Shown in pieces: positions 59,092 to 64,000 of a stretch of 64,000 nt of DNA. Position 1 is the first letter of the stretch; every line of letters starts with the position of its first letter. Source of the DNA: Orrella sp037026685 (GTDB taxonomy: Bacteria > Pseudomonadota > Gammaproteobacteria > Burkholderiales > Burkholderiaceae_B). The notes under the pieces are model-generated. The model was given only the letters and a program-made list of their open reading frames with translations. It was not told where the DNA came from and ran no database searches. Both the position numbers and the translations under genes were made by a program. Location: contig NZ_JBANET010000023.1 of the NCBI RefSeq assembly GCF_037026685.1, positions 7,061 to 71,060 of the forward strand, written 5' to 3'.

Positions 59092-60867
59092 ATGGCGAAA
59101 CAGAACGTATCGGACTTCATCGTCGAGCGCCTGGCGCAATGGGGGGTCAAGCGCGTGTTCGGCTATCCGGGCGATGGCATCAACGGGGTCATGGGCGCGC
59201 TGGCGCGCGTACCCGAGACGGTGGAGTTCGTACAGGTGCGCCACGAGGAGATGGCCGCCTTCATGGCCGCGGCCCACGCCAAGTTCACCGGCGAGGTGGG
59301 CGTGTGCGTGGCCACCTCCGGACCCGGGGCCGTGCATCTGCTCAACGGCCTGTACGACGCCAAGCTCGATCACCAGCCCGTCGTGGCGCTGGTGGGCCAG
59401 CAGGCCCGCGCCAGCCTGGGCGGGGACTACCAGCAGGAAATCGACCTGCAGAACCTGTTCAAGGACGTGGCGCACGAGTTCGTGCAGACGGCGGTCAGCC
59501 CGGCACAGGTGCGGCACCTGCTCGATCGGGCGATGCGCATCGCCATCGAGCGCCGCACCGTCACCTGCGTCATCCTGCCCAATGATGTGCAGCGCCTGCA
59601 GGCCGTGCCCCAGCCCCCGCGCGAGCACGGCACGGTGCACAGCGGCATCGGCCGCTCGGGCCATGCGCACGTGCCCAACGAGGCGATTTTGCGCGAGGCG
59701 GCGCAAGTGCTCAATGCCGGACGCAAGCCCGCCATCCTGGTGGGCGCCGGCGCCCTGCACGCCACCGAGGAAATCATGCAGGTGGCCGAACTGCTGGGCG
59801 CTGGCGTGGCCAAGGCGCTGCTGGGCAAGGCGGCGGTACCCGACGACCTGCCCTACGTGACCGGCGCCATCGGCCTGCTGGGCACGCAGGCCAGCTGGCG
59901 GCTGATGAACGAGTGCGACACCTTGCTGATGGTGGGCACGGCCTTCCCGTACAGCGAATTCCTGCCGGCCGAGGGCCAGGCCCGCGCGGTGCAGATCGAC
60001 ATCGACGGCCGCATGCTGAACCTGCGCTATCCCGTGGAGATCGGGCTGGTCGGCGACAGCAAGCAGACCCTGCGGGCCTTGCTGCCCCACCTGGAGCCGG
60101 TCAAGTCGCCGCGCTGGCGCGAAGAGGTCCAGGACAGCGTGGCCCAGTGGTGGAAAACCGCCGAAGCCCGCGCCATGGTGCCGGCCAAGCCCGTCAACCC
60201 GCAGCGGGTGCTGTGGGAGCTGTCCTCGCGGCTGCCCGAGCGCTGCATCGTGACGGGCGATTCGGGCACGGTGGCCGGCTGGTATGCGCGCGACCTGAAG
60301 CTGCGCCAGGGCATGATGGCCTCGCTATCGGGCGGACTGGCGACGATGGGCAGCGGCATCCCCTACGCCCTGGCGGCCAAGATGGCCTATCCGGAGCGGC
60401 CCGTCATCGCGCTGGTGGGCGACGGCGCCATGCAGATGAACGGATTGACCGAACTGATTACGGTGGCTGCGCGCCGGCACCAATGGTCCAACCCTGTTTT
60501 CGTGGTGATGGTGCTCAACAACGGCGACCTGAACATGGTTACCTGGGAACAGCGCGCCACCGAAGGCGATCCGCGCTTCGACGATTCGCAGTTGCTGCCC
60601 GCCTTTCCCTATGCCGAATACGCCCGCCTGCTGGGCCTGGAAGGCCGGCGCGTCGACCAGCCCGAAGCGGTCGGCCCGGCCTGGGAGCAGGCCCTGGCGG
60701 CGGACCGGCCGGTATTGCTGGAAATGGTCACCGATCCGGAGGTGCCGCCGCTGCCGCCGCACATACCGACCAAGCAGGTCCAGGCCTATCTGCGGGCCCT
60801 GACCCAGGAGGGTCCGACCGGGCGCTCGGCCATCGCGGCCACCCTGCGGCAATGGTGGGCGGGGTAA
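59092..60867 (+). CDS. ThDP/FAD pyruvate oxidase-like enzyme
   Basis: 591 aa, a little longer than PoxB. Catalytic Glu in VRHEEMAAFMAAAH (residue 52 or 53), GPGAVHLLNGLYDAKLDHQPVVALVG, the central FAD-domain segment GTQASWRLMNECDTLLMVGT, and the ThDP-pyrophosphate motif VGDGAMQMN (residues 442-450) with LNNGD about 25 residues on. This resembles PoxB and the oxygen-dependent pyruvate oxidases; the final 25 residues (RSAIAATLRQWWAG) could be the membrane-binding helix of the PoxB type. Products would be acetate or acetyl phosphate plus reduced quinone or H2O2. It sits 4 bp before the P450 gene. Confidence 0.85.
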   Translation: MAKQNVSDFIVERLAQWGVKRVFGYPGDGINGVMGALARVPETVEFVQVRHEEMAAFMAAAHAKFTGEVGVCVATSGPGAVHLLNGLYDAKLDHQPVVALVGQQARASLGGDYQQEIDLQNLFKDVAHEFVQTAVSPAQVRHLLDRAMRIAIERRTVTCVILPNDVQRLQAVPQPPREHGTVHSGIGRSGHAHVPNEAILREAAQVLNAGRKPAILVGAGALHATEEIMQVAELLGAGVAKALLGKAAVPDDLPYVTGAIGLLGTQASWRLMNECDTLLMVGTAFPYSEFLPAEGQARAVQIDIDGRMLNLRYPVEIGLVGDSKQTLRALLPHLEPVKSPRWREEVQDSVAQWWKTAEARAMVPAKPVNPQRVLWELSSRLPERCIVTGDSGTVAGWYARDLKLRQGMMASLSGGLATMGSGIPYALAAKMAYPERPVIALVGDGAMQMNGLTELITVAARRHQWSNPVFVVMVLNNGDLNMVTWEQRATEGDPRFDDSQLLPAFPYAEYARLLGLEGRRVDQPEAVGPAWEQALAADRPVLLEMVTDPEVPPLPPHIPTKQVQAYLRALTQEGPTGRSAIAATLRQWWAG

Positions 60868-60871
60868 GGAC

Positions 60872-62185
60872 ATGGCAGCCACGCAAACCCCTGGCCGGAT
60901 GCCCCGCCTGGACGGACTGGACCATACGCTGTCGCTGATGGCAGACCCCTACCGCTTCATCTCCGGGCAATGCCAGCGCCTGAACTCGGACGTGTTCGAG
61001 GCCCGCATCATGCTGCAGCCGACCGTGTGCATGCGCGGCGCGCCGGCCGCCGAACTGTTCTACGACCCGGCCCGCTTCGTTCGTGCCGGCGCGGCGCCCG
61101 AACCGCTGCGCGCCAGCCTGTTCGGCAAGCAGGCCGTGCAGGGCCTGGATGGCGCGGCCCACCAGGTTCGCAAGGCCCTTTTCATGCAGGTGCTTGCGCC
61201 CGACCGGGTGCAGGCGCTGGCCGGCCATGTGCGCGGGCAATGGCAGCGGGCCGCCGGCAGCTGGAATGGCGAACAGGCGCTGCCTTTCTATGGCGCCTGC
61301 CAGCAGATGCTCGCGCGCGCGGTCTGTGCCTGGGCGGGCGTGCCGCTGCCGCCGGAGCAGGCGCCGCAGCGCACGCGCGAACTGGCCGCGCTGTTCGACG
61401 ACGCAGCGCGCGGCCTGCGCGCGCACCTGCACGCCCGCCTGGCGCGCCAGCGTCTGGAAAGGTGGCTGGCCGGCCTGATCGAGCAGGTGCGGCGCGATCC
61501 CACCCAGGCCGCGTCCGATACGGCGCTGCATGCGGTGGCCCACCATCGCGATGCCCAAGGCGCGCTGCTGGCGCCGCGCGTGGCGGCCACCGAACTGCTC
61601 AACATCCTTCGCCCCACCGTCGCCGTATCGGTATACCTGACGTTCTGCGCCCTGGCCCTGCACCGATACCCGGCCGTGCGCGAAACCCTGTGCGAAGGCG
61701 AGGCGGCCTACCGCCACGCCTTCCTGCAGGAGGTGCGGCGCTACTTTCCCTTTTTTCCGGCCGTGGCCGCCAGGGTACGCCAGGACTTCACCTGGCAGGG
61801 CCATGCCTTTGCAGCGGGCCGGCGCGTGCTGCTGGACCTGTACGGCACCAATCACGACGCGCGGCGCTGGCCCGAGCCCGACACCTTCGATCCGGCGCGC
61901 TTCCTGGCGCGCGAGCCCACGCCGTTCGACCTCATCCCGCAAGGCGGCGGCCATGCCGAGCGCCATCACCGCTGCCCGGGCGAGAACGTGGCGATGGCGG
62001 TGATGGACGTCGTCCTGGACGGACTGCTGTACGAGCTGGACTATGCGGTGCAGCCGCCGGGCCACATGATCGACATGGCGCGTCTGCCCGCGCTGCCGCG
62101 CGCGGGCTTGCCGATCGCGGTCAGGCGCTACGTGCCGCGGGCGGCTTCGCCGGCCAGCCGCAGCGCCTGCACGATGGCCTCGTAG
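60872..62185 (+). CDS. CYP152-type P450 fatty-acid peroxygenase
   Basis: 437 aa. Haem-ligand motif QGGGHAERHHRCPGEN with Cys368. The I-helix has Arg247-Pro248 (ILRPTVAVSVY) in place of the acid-alcohol pair of ordinary P450s; this Arg-Pro and the GGGHAE segment mark the CYP152 peroxygenases, such as P450-BSbeta, which use H2O2 directly to hydroxylate or decarboxylate fatty acids and need no reductase. It starts 4 bp after the oxidase-like gene, so the two are one unit. The 3' end overlaps the convergent UdgX gene by 58 bp. Confidence 0.9.
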   Translation: MAATQTPGRMPRLDGLDHTLSLMADPYRFISGQCQRLNSDVFEARIMLQPTVCMRGAPAAELFYDPARFVRAGAAPEPLRASLFGKQAVQGLDGAAHQVRKALFMQVLAPDRVQALAGHVRGQWQRAAGSWNGEQALPFYGACQQMLARAVCAWAGVPLPPEQAPQRTRELAALFDDAARGLRAHLHARLARQRLERWLAGLIEQVRRDPTQAASDTALHAVAHHRDAQGALLAPRVAATELLNILRPTVAVSVYLTFCALALHRYPAVRETLCEGEAAYRHAFLQEVRRYFPFFPAVAARVRQDFTWQGHAFAAGRRVLLDLYGTNHDARRWPEPDTFDPARFLAREPTPFDLIPQGGGHAERHHRCPGENVAMAVMDVVLDGLLYELDYAVQPPGHMIDMARLPALPRAGLPIAVRRYVPRAASPASRSACTMAS

Positions 62186-62772
62186 GCGCGCTGGCGCGCA
62201 TCGCTGCTGGGCGAGCGCAGGGCATAGGCTGGATGGTAGGTAGGCACCACGGTGCGGCCCTCGTGCTCCAGCGCCTGCCCCATCACCTGCTTGAGCGTCA
62301 TGCCGGGCCGGTGCATCACCGCCTTGAGCGCCGTCGAGCCGAGCGCGACCACGACCTTGGGCGAAACCGTGCGCAGTTCCTTCTGCAGCCAGTAGTCGCA
62401 GGCCTCGATCTCGCGCTGTGCCGGGGTCTTGTGCATGCGCCGCTTGCCGCGCGGCGTCCATTTGAAATGCTTGACGGCATTGGTGACGAAGACGTCGTGG
62501 CGGTCCACGCCGGCATCGTCCAGGGCGCGGTCCAGCAAGGCGCCGGCCGGCCCGACGAACGGCTTGCCGGCCAGGTCCTCCTTGTCGCCGGGCTGCTCGC
62601 CCACCATCATGATGGGCGCGCGGCGCGGACCCTCTCCCGGCACGCCCTGGGTGGCGTTGCGCCACAAGGCGCAGCGGCGGCATTGCGCCAGCGTGGCCGG
62701 CCTTTGGCCGGGATCGATCTCGATGGACGGGGAAGTGGTGGCCATTGCTTGCAGCATGTGCGCGGGCGCCAT
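62128..62772 (-). CDS. udgX: UdgX-type uracil-DNA glycosylase
   Basis: 214 aa. Motif A is GEQPGDKEDLAGKPFVGPAG, with the Gln and Glu-Asp distinctive for UdgX. The R-loop is KRRMHK in PRGKRRMHKTPAQREIEAC, where UdgX has KRRIHK and its His covalently captures the uracil site. The C-terminal TYHPAYALR replaces the usual HPSP motif. Three cysteines for the iron-sulfur cluster are seen (CRRC and EAC); the fourth one of family 4 (near VVVALG) is not evident. It excises uracil and stays covalently bound to DNA. In-frame ATGs at 62757 and 62745 are alternative starts. It overlaps the P450 gene tail-to-tail by 58 bp and follows the glycosyltransferase gene by 13 bp. Confidence 0.92.
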   Translation of the reverse strand: MAPAHMLQAMATTSPSIEIDPGQRPATLAQCRRCALWRNATQGVPGEGPRRAPIMMVGEQPGDKEDLAGKPFVGPAGALLDRALDDAGVDRHDVFVTNAVKHFKWTPRGKRRMHKTPAQREIEACDYWLQKELRTVSPKVVVALGSTALKAVMHRPGMTLKQVMGQALEHEGRTVVPTYHPAYALRSPSSDARQRAYEAIVQALRLAGEAARGT

Positions 62773-62785
62773 GCGGGCGGCGCGC

Positions 62786-63868
62786 CTAGGCCACGTTCAG
62801 CATGGACCCGCAGGCGCCGTCCAGCTGCTGCGGGTCGCGCGGCGCGCCTTCGAGCATCTCGCGATACAGCTCGACGTACTGCTCGGCCATGCGCCGCACG
62901 GAAAACCGCGCCAGGAAGCGGCTGCGGATGGCCGGACGCGACAGTTCGCCCAGCCGGGCCACCGCCTGCACGGCCTGCTCCTCGTCCTGGACGATGAACC
63001 CGGTCACGCCGTCCTCGACCACCTCGCTGACCGATCCCTGCCGATAGGCGATCACCGGCGTTCCCGCCGCCATCGCTTCGATCATGACCAGGCCGAAAGG
63101 CTCGGGCCAATCGATGGGCACCAGCAGCGCCGCGGCACCGCTCAGGAACGCCGACTTGTCCGCGTCGCCGATCTCGCCGATGAATTCGACGCCGGGCCAG
63201 GCCAGCATGGGCTCGATCTCGGCTTCGAAGTATTCCTGGTCCACCGCATCGACCTTGGCCGCGATCTTCAACGGCAGCTTGCAGGCCTGGGCGATCCGGA
63301 TGGCGCGGTCGGCCCGCTTCTCGGGCGCGATGCGGCCCAGGAACGCCAGGTACGCCGGCTGCGCCGGCAGCGGCTGCACCAGCGTGGGCGGCAGCCCGTG
63401 GTGGATGGTGCGGGCCCAGTTGGCCCGGGCGATGGGCTGGCGCTGGGCGTCGGAGATCGACACCAGGGCCGGCGTATCGAAGGTCTGGAACAGCGGCTGG
63501 TGCTCGGGCAGGTCCAGCCGCCCATGCAGCGTGGTGATGAACGGCGTGGGCTGGCGCGACATCAGCGAGAAGGGATAGTAGTCCAGGTGAAAGTGCAGCA
63601 CATCGAATTCGTGCGCACGCCGGTATACCTGCTCGATCATCATCATGTGCAGGGCGTTGCCGTCGCGCACCCTTCCATCCAGGCGCAGCGCGCGGGGCCA
63701 GACCGCTTCGAGCCGCGCGCGCGTCACCGAGTCGCCGCTGGCGAAAAGCGTGACATCGTGGCCCATGTCCACCAGTTCTTCGGTCAACCAGGAAATGACC
63801 CGTTCGGTACCGCCGTACAGCGTGGGCGGCACCGCTTCGGTCAAGGGCGCGATCTGGGCAATACGCAT
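62786..63868 (-). CDS. GT4-family glycosyltransferase
   Basis: 360 aa. GT-B fold: MRIAQIAPLTEAVPPTLYGGTERVI at the N-terminus and FLGRIAPEKRADRAIRIAQ in the second domain, then the donor-binding segment EPFGLVMIEAMAAGTPVIAY with the E-x7-E motif. Acceptor unknown; envelope or capsule sugars are common substrates, and the nearest relatives by pattern are DUF-type trehalose/exopolysaccharide transferases. ATG 63868. The UdgX gene follows by 13 bp, so they may share a transcript. Upstream to 64000 I see no gene. Confidence 0.9.
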   Translation of the reverse strand: MRIAQIAPLTEAVPPTLYGGTERVISWLTEELVDMGHDVTLFASGDSVTRARLEAVWPRALRLDGRVRDGNALHMMMIEQVYRRAHEFDVLHFHLDYYPFSLMSRQPTPFITTLHGRLDLPEHQPLFQTFDTPALVSISDAQRQPIARANWARTIHHGLPPTLVQPLPAQPAYLAFLGRIAPEKRADRAIRIAQACKLPLKIAAKVDAVDQEYFEAEIEPMLAWPGVEFIGEIGDADKSAFLSGAAALLVPIDWPEPFGLVMIEAMAAGTPVIAYRQGSVSEVVEDGVTGFIVQDEEQAVQAVARLGELSRPAIRSRFLARFSVRRMAEQYVELYREMLEGAPRDPQQLDGACGSMLNVA

Positions 63869-64000
63869 GGCAGGGTTTCCCGATGAAGCCGGCCGCGGGG
63901 ACAGGGCGGGCACATCCCGCGCTGCCCGTGCGGCCGGACGATGTGAGAAAGGACAAGGCCGCCGGCAGCGCTTTTCCGCCTTGCAACACTAAGCAACCCC

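Noticed and set aside
1..64000. IS481, IS1001 or other insertion sequences
   Set aside because: No transposase-like frame or matching terminal repeat was recognised anywhere in the window.

Overview
The window is about 64 kb of GC-rich, densely coding chromosome from a betaproteobacterium. Gene content and protein sequences fit the genus Bordetella: an enterobactin-receptor locus of the bfeR-bfeA kind, orphan Bug-type solute receptors, glcDEF, and an H-NS-family regulator of the betaproteobacterial type. I see no IS481- or IS1001-like element and no clearly broken gene. That fits B. bronchiseptica or a close relative better than an IS-rich B. pertussis genome, but this is inference. No rRNA, tRNA, CRISPR array or prophage was recognised.

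Layout. 1-7.5 kb (minus strand): a cell-surface-signalling cassette (periplasmic STN/TonB-like protein, ECF sigma factor, FecR-like anti-sigma) followed directly by a very large two-partner-secretion exoprotein that runs off the left edge. 7.5-10.1 kb: a small membrane protein, a 12-copy hexanucleotide repeat and an Aer-like energy-taxis receptor. 10.1-20.4 kb: mostly housekeeping genes (YSC84 lipoprotein, an exported methyltransferase-fold protein, an APC permease, cytochrome b561 and cytochrome c', purB, a GST, a TauE exporter, mnmA) with two copies of a GC-rich intergenic repeat. 20.4-23.8 kb: a LysR regulator divergent from a Bug receptor, N-formylglutamate amidohydrolase and an amidase/carbamoylase, which looks like an N-acyl or N-carbamoyl amino-acid catabolic unit. 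23.9-26.8 kb: the three-subunit proton-translocating transhydrogenase. 26.9-31.2 kb: an AraC regulator, a Fur-box-like site, the enterobactin receptor and a periplasmic siderophore esterase.

31.2-37.8 kb (minus): glcDEF, a second FAD-linked oxidase and aroG, the last preceded by a strong intrinsic terminator that looks like an attenuator or the end of a small RNA. 38-49 kb: tldD, a nitrilase-family amidase, an H-NS-like protein behind an AT-rich region, pepN, fbp, small envelope proteins, a quinone oxidoreductase and two divergent EamA transporters. 49-53.9 kb: a MarR regulator and a three-gene EmrAB/outer-membrane-factor efflux operon that share a matching operator sequence. 53.9-58.8 kb: a ThDP decarboxylase-like enzyme, an IclR regulator, a second Bug receptor and an FMN 2-hydroxyacid oxidase, arranged like a mandelate-type pathway around a perfect IclR-type palindrome. 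58.8-63.9 kb: a pyruvate-oxidase-like enzyme directly upstream of a CYP152-type P450 peroxygenase, then, converging on it, a glycosyltransferase and a UdgX-type uracil-DNA glycosylase.

The most notable points are the surface-signalling/exoprotein cassette, the possible peroxide-supplying arrangement around the P450 peroxygenase, the UdgX gene overlapping the P450 gene tail-to-tail, the leaderless MarR promoter with an operator shared by the efflux operon, and the aroG leader terminator.
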